Notes under the pieces: generated by a model | What the model saw: only the letters and a program-made list of their open reading frames with translations | What the model was told of the DNA's origin: nothing | Databases searched by the model: none | Position numbers and translations under genes: made by a program | Shown: in pieces, positions 46,383 to 56,870 of the stretch | Numbering within the stretch: the stretch's first letter is position 1 | Layout: the number at the start of each line of letters is the position of its first letter | Origin: Nyssa sinensis | Lineage: Eukaryota > Streptophyta > Magnoliopsida > Cornales > Nyssaceae | Assembly (NCBI GenBank): GCA_008638375.1 | Contig: CM018037.1 | Span: forward strand, 32,411,076 to 32,475,075 | DNA length: 64,000 bases | Direction of reading: 5' to 3'

Positions 46383-47567
46383 GTTAGTTGGGTTTTCAGG
46401 AATTTCATAGCAACGAGACTCTCCTGAGCACTTGTAAATAGGTAAAAAGAAAAGAGACACACACGCAAAAGGATTCAATTAATCTACACAATGTTTTCAA
46501 CGTTCGACTGGACATGAAAATGATACGTTGAGAAAATATAATAATAATGGAGAATCCAAATCTGCATGTCAAAACATGCCTAACTCTCAACACATTCTAT
46601 GCAGAAACAGCAAACATTGTGCGTTTTTGCAACCCAAAATCAAATCACCAATGCTATACTTTTTAAAATTGTGTCTCAAATTTTTATCTGAAGTGATATT
46701 GATATGATACTGAATTATTAATAATATATAAAATTATATAATTAATTTGATTTTGTTACATTAGTATTATATTATTTAGAATAAAATTTTGAAATACAAA
46801 TTTAAAAAACATATGGCATTTTCCAAATAAAATAGACCCATCTATGTTAAAAATTTCAAGATTGTCAGTCCAGGCATATCTCAACAGATGCGCCGAAAGA
46901 TAAACTAAGTCTCCATCGGATCTTCCTCCCAGAAAAAAAATCTGATCTGCTTTAGGTTGGATTTGGAGCCACCAATAACAACGTGCCTAAGTTTGACCTG
47001 TTGAGCTCATTAGTTGCACGCCATACTATAAATAGTTTTGTCATTGTCCCATTTCGATGTTCACAACTTCATATTAAGAGGTAATTTTTAGTGGGTTATG
47101 TTCAAAAATTATTGAATGTGGTTTCTCTTCTAGATTTATCCTAATTTGAATAGACAGTTAGTTTTGCATTGGTTCAGAAAAATTTATTTTAACGTAATTT
47201 TTTAATAATTTGGGATAAACAGTCTACCACCACCTAGATCACTTACGTGACAATCTGTTATTTCTATAATATTTTATCACAGTGTACTACTATTGTCAAA
47301 AAAAAAAAAAAAAAGAGTTACTCTAACTCAACTTAAAATCATTGAAAATACACACTATTACAATGGTGTACAAGTCCCCTTCAATAATTTTTCTCATATT
47401 ACCATCCAAAAAGATATAACATTATTACGTATTTACACATTTCTTAGCATGCCTATATAATTTAATTTTTAATTAAGTATTTTTTTTTTTTAAATTTTGG
47501 ATTGAACTTCTCTACTATGCACTAGACATCGGCATCTTTTGCAAATGAGAGCCGGTGAGCCACTAGA
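46383..47567. other. intergenic region
   Basis: AT-rich with an A run at about 47300-47315. No coding or RNA gene supported. Confidence 0.5.
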
Positions 47568-48033
47568 ATAGTTATCAAACTCGATCTGGGTATCCACATA
47601 AGCGAGGTGACCGAGCGAATGAGTCACTAGTTCAACCGCTGAGTCAATTGGTTGAACCGGAATAATTTAAAAATAAATAATTATATAACTTTAAAAAATG
47701 TTGTAAGATTTTTTTTTAAAAAATAATATTGTTACATCAATGTCATTATTATTGATGTAAAACAGAAATATAATTTAATATATATTAAATATGTAAATTA
47801 TTTAACAAAAGATTGCACATGGCTTAGTGGTTAGAAGTGCTTACCTATTAATTTATTGTTATGGACTCGAACTCTTGGCCCACTTGGATCATTGATTCAC
47901 CAGTCCTACTAGTCGGATCATTTGATCCAAACTGAGTCACTTCTTTGTTCACTCAGAATGATGACTCAGCCAGATTTAGGCCCTGGTTTCTCGTTCAATC
48001 GGTCTGATTTGTCGGGCCAGGTTTAATAACTAT
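47568..48033. mobile_element. non-autonomous element with inverted ends (ATAGTTATYAAAC family)
   Basis: 466 bp. Left ATAGTTATCAAACTCGATC and right complement ATAGTTATTAAACCTGGCCC are inverted repeats; GCCACT occurs just outside both ends (47559-47564, 48035-48040), a possible partial target duplication. The interior includes tRNA-like words (ATGGCTTAGTGGTTAGAAG and GGACTCGAACTC, 47818-47874) and TCACTAGTTCAACCGCTGAG-type phrases common in plant repeats. Confidence 0.6.
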
Positions 48034-48583
48034 GGCCACTGAGGATGTGGGACTCATTCAATGAGAGGGATACTCAATGCACGGGAGAGGAGTCCCAATC
48101 TGTTTCAGGGACCACTTTGGACACTTGCAAGTATCACGTTAGTGCATGATATGTACACGTAACTTGCATGCATTAATAAAACACACGAAAAATCTCTGCG
48201 AGCAACATTTGTCCCCATGCTACATGTATTAATATGCCAGTTTTATTAAACTTGCACGGTTCACTGGTCCAATCGGCTGGGTCATCCAATCCAAATCGAA
48301 GTCTATTCTTTGTTCGGTTAGAATGATGACCCATCCTAGTTTCTGATTCAATCGATCCAACCGGTCGGGCCGAATTTAATAACTATGATCACGAGGATAT
48401 GGGACCCATACAACAATAGGGATACTTAATACACAGGAGAGGAGTCCCATTTATTCCTAAGGACCACTTTGGACACTCAGCAGCATGTGATATGTATGCG
48501 TAACTTGCATGCATCAATAAAAACACAAAAATCTCCACCAGCATCATTAGCAATCTCCCCATCCGACATGTATTAATATGCCT
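47905..48583. repeat. tandem duplication, two units of about 330 bp
   Basis: Unit 1 (47905-48239) and unit 2 (about 48265-48583) share AGAATGATGAC, TTTAATAACTATG, GGAGAGGAGTCCCA, GGACCACTTTGGACACT, GTAACTTGCATGCAT and ACATGTATTAATATGCC in the same order. Unit 1 includes the right end of the element at 47568-48033; unit 2 carries only that right end, so duplication followed insertion. Confidence 0.75.
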
Positions 48584-48918
48584 CCAAAGAGGCGGCTTGA
48601 GTTCAAGACCTACTGAATGTTAATCCAGTATATCCATGCAAGACAAATCTAAATGCAACTTCCTCCAATCTTTGCTGAAAAATGTGTTAAATGAAATTTG
48701 AAAATTTAGCCAAAAATTTAAAAAAAAAAAAAATCGGTTACAAAATTTTGACACGGAACCTTCTTAATTTGGTGAAGATTTTAATAAATATTTTGGTTGA
48801 AATGCTGAGAGAGTTTGCCAATGATGATAAATTAGGAAATTTGGAATGTACAATTTATCTCTATATTTCTTAAAAACTCATAGCTAAAGCCCTAGAGGTT
48901 TTCAGATTACTAGTATAC

Positions 48919-48956
<38 letters not shown>

Positions 48957-49462
48957 CATAACAAGCAAACAATAAAAAATGCTTGTGGCCGATTGATATT
49001 TTTTCTACCTTAGTTGGTTGCATGTTAAATCCTAAGATTAATTGAGATAAAATATGATTCTACAAGATTTTATTGAATTAATATTTTTTACCAAAATCAA
49101 TATAACACTGAGTATTTTATATAAACAATAGTGAAATTTTCAACAGAAAAAATAGATAAAAAAGAAAAAGAAAAAAAAGGAGGGAATGAGCTGGAGGGAG
49201 GATCAGTAAGAGCAGAAGGCAGATATTGGTATTGATACTGATACTGATACAGATACAGATACTGTGTGGAGAGACATATATATATATATATATATATATG
49301 GAGAGAGAGAAGATATGGGTGGGGGACTGCAGCGAATCAAGAGAGGCAACCCAAAAGGATCACGAAATATCTGTGACAACCTTTAGATTTTATCTTTCTG
49401 ATTTCCCTCGTCCCTCCTTTCCTAAGAAAATTTCCACCACTCATATTCTCCACCCTCTCTCC
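48584..49462. other. upstream region of the response-regulator gene
   Basis: Contains a (TA)n(TG)n tract (about 48917-48957), a hexamer minisatellite (next entry) and a TA run (49277-49300). The ORF at 48691 is chance. Confidence 0.5.
49222..49264 (+). repeat. GATACT/GATACA hexamer repeat
   Basis: About seven units of GATACT, GATACA and close variants in tandem, some 310 bp upstream of the response-regulator start and followed by a TA run. Copy number is likely to vary between individuals. Confidence 0.8.
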
Positions 49463-49469
49463 TATAAAT
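49463..49469 (+). promoter_or_regulatory. TATA box of the response-regulator gene
   Basis: TATAAAT in a CT-rich context (CTCTCCTATAAATTCC), 103 bp before the start codon, placing transcription start near 49495. Confidence 0.55.
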
Positions 49470-49571
49470 TCCACTACATATCCATACTGTATTCATACAT
49501 CTCATTGTGTATTTGCTCTGTATATATCTATATTAGTTTTCTTTCCTCGGTTGGCTAGAAAGTAAAAAAAC

Positions 49572-52012
49572 ATGGATGCTGCTGCTTCATCACAGAAGGC
49601 AATGGTGGATCATGGAGACCAACCCCATGTACTGGCTGTTGATGACAATCTCATTGATCGCAAGCTTGTGGAAAAGTTACTCAAGAACTCCTCTTGTAAA
49701 GGTTAGAGAACAGTTTGAGATTGCATTGATTTGTATTTTGATCTCTTAAACCTTTCTTTTCTTTAATCTTTTATACCCTTAATTAAGCAAGGCATTCTTT
49801 AATTCTTCTTTTTCTCTTTCTTAAATTATTTTTATCATTTTTTAATGATGAAAAATTTCGCGAGTGACTCGTGTCTCGAACTAGTAAATCTCATCAACCT
49901 TTCTTGAGAGGCCTCTCCAAAACTTTGAGAATTATTTTTTCTACTAAAATTTTCTTATAATCTAGCAATTGCCCTCAAATTTTTGATTTTTTCATAATAG
50001 TTTCTCTTACATATATTTTTGTCTCCCTACGCATAATCTCTGAGTTCACCATTGTTTCTGAGTCCAATATAACACATGGAGTTGGAGTATATGGCTCATC
50101 CTAAGTTCGCTCCTTGAACTTTATATCATGAATTGTTTGGACTCCATGATGCAAAGTGTGATTAGGATGTGAAGTGACGAGATAATTGAGTCATTTTTTT
50201 TTTGAGATTTTTCTCAACAAAATTTTAAAAATGAGGAATCTTTTAAAAAGACACCTCTTTATTTGAAAGATGTTTGCCTATCTTACAAATTTGCTAATAC
50301 TTGCAATATGGGCTCATAAAATAGGTTTTTTTGAAAAAACTGATTAAAAGTTGCATAGGATTGATAAAAAAAACTTCAGTATTTTGTATAAACACTTGAT
50401 GTGCACAACTAATCTCAAGCCATGCATGTTAGGTAAATATAGACTAGGGTTTCAAGGGTTAAATATAAATGTTGTTCGATGCAACTCAATTAGATTGTGG
50501 AAATGTCAGAGCCATGTATAGTAGTTATTCAAATTCAAACTTCAATTAGTTTGAATTTAAATTTGAGTTTGAGTTTGAGTAAAACTTTTTTCAACCTGTG
50601 AACTTAAACTCATACTAAATTTGTTTTTACTCAAACTCAATTATTGTAAACTCAAATTTATAATTATAATTTAATTTGAGTTAAACTATTGAAGAGCATA
50701 TAACTCAAAGAAATTTGAGTTTAGCACTGGAGATGACTTAAGAGTGTTTGGCCGTGCATCCCTCCCCCAGGATCGTGGCTTCCACTTGCTGGTTTGTCCC
50801 CGCTCCTCAAAGCTCCGTTCACAAATCATAGGGGCGGCCCCCGACATTCCCCTTCTTCCCCCGCCCTGCCAAACTACCACTAACAATAGCATCCGAGTCA
50901 TCCCGTTATTTTGGACCAAAAAGAGAAGCCAGTTGACGCATTTTTGCAAGATGGCAAATGTTTGACCTTGGAGGTTGGCTAAGCACAAAAGGCAAGACAA
51001 TCAAGAAAAACAAGTATCCAAGTATTTGTGCAGGATGGTTGTGCATATATGACTAGCTAAAAGATGGAGATAAAAAAAGTACATGCGCACTGCTAACGGC
51101 TCGAATTACAATACTGCTATTTGTACCATTTTTTTTTTTTTTGGCTTGTTCTACAATGGCAGAACAGAGCTGAATTAAATGGCATGAGCCAACCACATTT
51201 ACCCTACCCATGCCCAGGCATATGGGATTAATAAGTTGCTGATTCATGAAATTGTTGCAGTGACTACTGCAGAAAATGGGTTGAGAGCATTGGAGTATTT
51301 GGGCTTGGGAGATGATCAGAAGAACACTTCTAATGACAGTGTAAGTGAACTTTCTTTGATAAATACTCCGTATTGGGAAAGTTGGGATCATTCAAGTAAT
51401 CTACATATCAAAATCTTCTATACCCACAAGTTCTTTTTCGATTCATTTCCATTTCATAATGTTCAATGAAGGGCCTTGTGTTTTAGTCACTGTGTAAATG
51501 AACTTTTCGCATAATCGTTCATTGAGAGGTTTTCTATCGTTGTGTTTGTTTGCAGGGTTTGAAGGTTAATTTGATAATTACAGATTATTGTATGCCAGGA
51601 ATGACAGGTTATGAGCTGCTCAAGAAAATTAAGGTATTCTAAATTAGTACTCTGATGCATCTCAACTTTGGAATTGTTAAGTCAACTACATTTTTGTTTT
51701 GTTTGTTTTTTTGCTTATATTTAAGAATTTATATTAATGTCTTCCTGCAAGCAGGAATCATCTATCATGAAGGAGGTTCCAGTTGTGATAATGTCATCTG
51801 AAAACATCCCAACACGAATTAACAAGTAATTGCAGTTGATGCATGATTTCCTTCAAGTTTTTTCCCCCACCCATATTTTCATTCCCTATGTCTAATAGCT
51901 TCATTATATGAATAGGTGCTTAGAAGAAGGAGCTCAAATGTTCATGCTAAAGCCCATTAAACAATCGGACGTGAAGGAATTGAGATGTCGATTGATGAAA
52001 TACAGTAGCTAA
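49572..52012 (+). CDS. ARR16/17-like: type-A cytokinin response regulator, ARR16/ARR17 clade
   Basis: Five exons: 49572-49701, 51261-51340, 51556-51633, 51755-51825, 51916-52012; 151 residues, all junctions in frame. A receiver domain fills the protein: acidic pair D24-D25 in [13 protein letters not shown], phosphoacceptor D80 in [16 protein letters not shown], Ser110 in [14 protein letters not shown], and K132 in FMLKPIK. There is no output domain and only a short tail, as in type-A regulators, which dampen cytokinin phosphorelay signalling. The wording [12 protein letters not shown] and [19 protein letters not shown] points to the ARR16/17 clade, whose poplar member is the known sex-determination switch. 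Intron 1 is large (1.6 kb) with a GC-rich patch. Confidence 0.92.
50745..50965. other. GC-rich patch in intron 1 of the response regulator
   Basis: About 220 bp clearly richer in C and G than the AT-rich intron around it, with CCCTCCCCC, GGGGCGGCCCCCG and CCCCCGCCCTGCC. I see no domain in any frame and no clear terminal repeats; it could be an inserted fragment from elsewhere. Confidence 0.5.
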
Positions 52013-53825
52013 ATACATCTTGTTGGCGAAAATTAAAGAGAGAATTTATGAAGATTACCTGACTAACTAGGGGAATTCTACAACTGGATCAGTAAATTGA
52101 AGACCTTCCCATACACTAACACATTTGCTTCCACTGGAAATTATTTTTGGGTTAATCCAATTTTGCACTGTCTCCACACGTGTATGAGATGAGTAGTTCA
52201 GTGATTGTTTTTTTTTTTTTTTTTTAATTCTGAAAATTTCTTTTAACCTCTGTTTGGTGTTCCAGTAATCTAGACCTAGTTGTTACTCCTGTTCCTACTG
52301 CACAAGAATATAGGTATCCCAAATTAAAAGAAAGTTATCTTCAAAGTTGTTATGCAACAGAAGCGAAAAACGAAATAAAGAAGTGTAAAATCAATTAAAC
52401 AAAACAAAGCAAGATAAAGAAAACAAAATTTACGTGGTTTGATAAGATGTTTATGTCTGCGAGTTACAATGATCAATTTATCATGAATAAAAGGAGATCA
52501 GAAGAGTGAAAATATTGACAAACACAAAAGCTCCTGTACATTCAAAAATAGCTCACAAAGTGGTTCCCTTTTCTTACAATGATCACACTCTCAAAACCCT
52601 AAAATAACACTCGTATATATAAGAGAACGAACTGTCAAATTCGAAATCAAGTCAGTGCCAAAAACCTTACACGCACTCGAATGGAAAATTTTTAAACAGT
52701 CATCAACAATCCGGGTAAATTCATGACACCCACTTAACAAAAGCAAATGCAAATGAAATGCAGACATTCATCTCCAATTTTGTGAATAATCTGTATTTCA
52801 TCCATCAGCCAGTTTTGCAGAAGCATTATTTGCCAAAAAAAGGGGACCAAATAGTCAGTTTTCTAACTTCTCATAACATGTGGCTGCCTAAGTCAAACCA
52901 AACTTGAAACTCCTAATTACCAAAGCACAAAACCAAATTCTAAAAATGCATTTTCAAAAGTAAATAATTGATACAACTTTGGAAGCAAATTGGTTGTAAA
53001 ATTCTTTTTTTTGGTTGTCTTACAACTTTCAATTTCTTTTGTTCTTTTGCTCATTGTTGTTAATAAATCAAAGTGAGCATAAAGAGATACACATATACAT
53101 TTCAACCAAATTATTTAACACAAATATTTAAGAATATATTTGACATTTTAAAAATTCATTAAATTTTTTTCTTTTTCTTTTTGGAGAAATCAGAGAAATA
53201 CTCATCTTTTTCACAAAATTTCTCTAATTTTTTTTCTCCTCTTACTTAGACATTTAAATAAGATATTTATTTATATCTTTGTCCCAATCTTTTTTTTTTC
53301 TTTTCAAATTCCTTAATCCAAACGAAGTATACAAACAAATATTTTCATGTGCAATTTATCATTTTTTATGTTAGACTGAAAAAATGAATTGAGAAAATTT
53401 GTTATTTTTGTTAAACAAAACCCTTTCTACCTTTTTCTACATAGAAGGATTATTCCCACTTCAATTAAAAATGTTTTCGTCATTTACACTCACCCACTTT
53501 TTTTATTTATTTATGGGAGTCCTTCTAAATATTAAAATTTTTTTGAATGAATTTGATATATTCACGTACCAATATATTTTTTTAATAATATTTTAATATG
53601 TGATAATAACTCATTTTTTATTAAAATATATTATACATGATAAAATGTGATTAAAAAAATATATTAACACGTGATATACGAAAGAATATGTGACAGACCA
53701 TTCAACACTGGTGGTTTGGTACAGTACCAACGCTTGTTAACGTTTGGTACTTGGTCGACCCATAATGTGTTCTACGACTTCAAGTCCAAGAATGTTTCTC
53801 TATCATTTGCTACAACGATGATGCT
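52013..53825. other. region between the response regulator and the PPR gene
   Basis: A long T run at about 52208-52225. At 52310-52625, wording such as ATTTACGTGGTTTGATAAG and CAAAAGCTCCTGTACA resembles plant Copia LTR debris, but no LTR ends are visible. The remainder is AT-rich leader or promoter of the PPR gene. Confidence 0.35.
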
Positions 53826-56348
53826 ATGTATTTCAATCTATCTATCTCTAGAAGATTTTCGATTCTGAGACAATCCCATCTCTCACCCTTGATCAATTCC
53901 AAGATCAAGACCTTAGTTCAACAAGGACAGCATTTAGAAGCCCTTCAATTATACACTGGGGAGCCGCATTCTCCTCTGAGCACTACCAAATTCACCTTCC
54001 CGTCTCTTCTCAAAGCCTGTGCTTTCCTTTCAAATCTTTGCTATGGGAAGACAATCCATGCCTCCATCATCAGCTTGGGTCTGCATTTTGATCCATACAT
54101 CACTACTTCACTGATAAATTTGTATGTAAAATGTGGGTCACTGAGCAGTGCAGTCCAAGTGTTTACCAAAATGCGTGAGAGTAAAACTTCGATCGGAGAT
54201 GTTACAATTTGGAACTCTATGATTGATGGGTACTTCAGGTATGGTCATATTGAGGAGGGTATAGTTCAGTTTCGTCAAATGCAATTACTGGGTGTCAAAC
54301 CTGATGCATACTCTCTTAGCATTCTTCTTGGAGTATGTGACTGTCTTTCGCGGTATTTGAAAGGAAAGCAAATTCATGGTTTTATTATTAGAAACATGTT
54401 TGATGGTGACCCTTTCTTAGTGACTGCCCTGATTGAGATGTACTCGAGCTGTGGTTGTCCAATGGATACATGGAACCTGGTTGAGAAGTTGGAAGATAAG
54501 AGCAATGTTGTGGTGTGGAATGCAATGATTGGTGGATTTTGTGAGAATGGGCTGTGGGAAAATAGTTTGGAAGTATATTTATTCGTGAAGAATGAGAATT
54601 GCAAACTTTCTTCATCATCATTTTCTAGTGCATTGACCGCTTGTTCTCAGGCTGGAGATGTGGGGTTTGGCAGGCAGGTCCATTGTGATGTGATCAAGAT
54701 GGATTTTCAGAAGGACCCATATGTTTGTACTTCTCTGTTAACGATGTATGCCAAAGGCAGATTGGTTGGAGATGCAGAAAAGGTTTTTAATTCAATACTA
54801 GATAAAGAAATTGAATTATGGAATGCTATGATTTCAGCTTATGTTGGTAATGGCCGTGCTTATGATGCTTTGGATGTTTATAGTTGCATGAGATTAAGTG
54901 CTATTCTATCTGATTCTTTCACAATATCAAATCTTTTAGCCCCTTGCAATATGATTGAATTATATAATCTTGGTAGGACACTTCATGGGGAACTGATCAA
55001 AAGACCAATACAGAATAATATTGCTGTGCAGAGTGCTCTTTTGACAATGTACTCAAAATGTGGGACCACAGAGGATGCTGATGCAGTTTTTAGTACAATT
55101 AAGGAAAAGGATGTGGTTGCATGGGGCTCCATGATATCAGGTTTTTGCCGAAATTTGAAATTCAAGGAGGCTTTGTATTTGTTCAAAGCGATGGAGGCTG
55201 ACAGAGTGAAACCGGATTCTGACATTATGGCAAGTGTAATCAGTGCTTGTATCGGACTAGATAATATACAATTAGGTTTTGGGATTCATGGACTTGTCAT
55301 TAAGAGTGGTTTGGGATTGGATTCTTTTGTGGCTAGTTCCCTGATTGATATGTATTCCAAACGTGGATTCCCTGATAGGTCTGCAAAGGTATTTTCTGAT
55401 GTGCTGCATAACAATCTGGTTGTTTGGAATTCTATGATCTCATGCTATTGCAGGAATGGCCTCCCAGAGCTGTCCATTAGTCTTTTCCCTCAGATTGTTC
55501 AGCATGGCTTGTATCCAGACTCTGTTTCTGTAACTAGTGTTCTTGTCGCCATTTCCTCAGTAGCAGCATTGCTTAAAGGAAAAGCCATACATGGATACCA
55601 TCTAAGACTTGAGATTGTGTCTGATCTTCAATTAGAGAACGCATTAATTGATATGTATATCAAGTGTGGATATTTAAAATATGCCAAACATATTTTCCGA
55701 AACATGTCTCAAAGAAACTTGGTGACATGGAATTCAATGATTGCTGGTTATGGAATTCATGATGAGTGCCTACATGCAATTAGTTTATTTGATGAGATGA
55801 GAAAGTCAGGGATCAGACCAGATGCTGTGACATTTCTCTCACTGATTTCATCTTGCAACCATTCTGGATTGATTGATGAAGGCTTAAATCTATTGCAATC
55901 AATGAGACTGGAGTACAACATTGAGCCTAAAATGGAGCATTATGTGAATATTGTTGACCTCTTGGGCCGTGCTGGATGCTTGGATGATGCTTACACTTTC
56001 ATACAAAACATGCCAATTGAACCTGACAGGAGTGTTTGGCTCTGTTTGTTGTGTGCCTGTCGAACCCATCGTAATATAAAGCTTGGAGAACTGGCAGCCC
56101 ATAACCTACTTAAGATGGAACCAACAAGAGGCAGCAATTATGTTCAACTATTGAATCTGTATGCAGAAGCTGGATTACGGGACAGGGCAGCAAAGTTGAG
56201 GGCATCAATGAGGCAGAAGGGGTTGAAGAAGAGCCCTGGTTGCAGTTGGATTGAGGTGAAGAACAAGGTTGATACTTTCTTCTCAGGGGATTCATCCTCC
56301 CTTCGTACAGTTGAGATCTATGAGACATTGAGTAGTCTTCGGAAGTAA
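53826..56348 (+). CDS. PCMP-E26-like: PLS-class pentatricopeptide repeat protein, E subgroup
   Basis: A single intronless ORF of 840 residues, typical of plant PPR genes. The N-terminus (MYFNLSISRRFSILRQSHL) is basic and hydroxylated, fitting an organelle targeting peptide, more likely mitochondrial. PPR motifs run from about residue 25 to 690 (examples: VTIWNSMIDGYFRYGHIEEG, VVWNAMIGGFCENGLWENS, LVTWNSMIAGYGIHDECLH), followed by an E-type domain (VWLCLLCACRTHRNIKLGEL ... GCSWIEVKNKVDTFFSGD) and no DYW deaminase domain. E-class members usually bind RNA in C-to-U editing and recruit a deaminase in trans. It follows the Arabidopsis protein I recall as At2g40720 closely throughout. Intact. Confidence 0.93.
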   Translation: MYFNLSISRRFSILRQSHLSPLINSKIKTLVQQGQHLEALQLYTGEPHSPLSTTKFTFPSLLKACAFLSNLCYGKTIHASIISLGLHFDPYITTSLINLYVKCGSLSSAVQVFTKMRESKTSIGDVTIWNSMIDGYFRYGHIEEGIVQFRQMQLLGVKPDAYSLSILLGVCDCLSRYLKGKQIHGFIIRNMFDGDPFLVTALIEMYSSCGCPMDTWNLVEKLEDKSNVVVWNAMIGGFCENGLWENSLEVYLFVKNENCKLSSSSFSSALTACSQAGDVGFGRQVHCDVIKMDFQKDPYVCTSLLTMYAKGRLVGDAEKVFNSILDKEIELWNAMISAYVGNGRAYDALDVYSCMRLSAILSDSFTISNLLAPCNMIELYNLGRTLHGELIKRPIQNNIAVQSALLTMYSKCGTTEDADAVFSTIKEKDVVAWGSMISGFCRNLKFKEALYLFKAMEADRVKPDSDIMASVISACIGLDNIQLGFGIHGLVIKSGLGLDSFVASSLIDMYSKRGFPDRSAKVFSDVLHNNLVVWNSMISCYCRNGLPELSISLFPQIVQHGLYPDSVSVTSVLVAISSVAALLKGKAIHGYHLRLEIVSDLQLENALIDMYIKCGYLKYAKHIFRNMSQRNLVTWNSMIAGYGIHDECLHAISLFDEMRKSGIRPDAVTFLSLISSCNHSGLIDEGLNLLQSMRLEYNIEPKMEHYVNIVDLLGRAGCLDDAYTFIQNMPIEPDRSVWLCLLCACRTHRNIKLGELAAHNLLKMEPTRGSNYVQLLNLYAEAGLRDRAAKLRASMRQKGLKKSPGCSWIEVKNKVDTFFSGDSSSLRTVEIYETLSSLRK

Positions 56349-56415
56349 CATGGAAAGGGAAGGAGGTTATCATGATGGTGTCGAAGCATTCTGAGATCCA
56401 GTGAAACGAAGTTAA

Positions 56416-56870
56416 CAGTTCGTTTGAATAAGTAGGAGGGAGTATTAGTTATGAGGGAAAGGACAGTAAAGGATGGAGAAGGTAATCACTCCTTTATGTT
56501 TGGATAACTAATGAAAGAAAAGGAGTGAAAAGACTAATATAATCCATTTCATCTTGTTTGGTAATGATAAAAGAAAGAAAGGAAAGGAAAAGATTTTACT
56601 ATTATTTTACTATTATACTCTTTTTATTTTAGCTTTTTTTACAATTTTAATATTGGTATTTTGAAAAATTCATTAAATCCTTATTTCATTTCCTTCCATT
56701 TTCTCTCACTTTTGGAGGGATAACAAAATTATTCAAATGAGGGTTAAGCTCTCCCTCTCTCTTCTCTCTCCTTCATTTCTTTCTTAATTTTTAAAACAAA
56801 CATGATATAAGTTTTTCTTACTTCTCATTTCCTTCTCTTTCTTTCCAATTCCTTCCGTCCAAACATAGTG
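56416..56870. repeat. dispersed MITE-like repeat, copy B
   Basis: Sister copy of 7094-7574, same orientation, starting CAGTTCGTTTGAATAAG and ending CCGTCCAAACATAGTG, about 455 bp. It begins 67 bp after the PPR stop codon and may lie in the transcript's 3' end. Confidence 0.65.

Noticed and set aside
47817..47892. tRNA-like words (ATGGCTTAGTGGTTAGAAG and GACTCGAACTC).
   Set aside because: No cloverleaf stems form and the sequence lies inside an inverted-repeat element; at most SINE debris.
49222..49264. A regularly spaced short repeat that might be taken for a CRISPR-like array.
   Set aside because: The units are 6 bp and contiguous with no unique spacers; it is a minisatellite in plant nuclear DNA.
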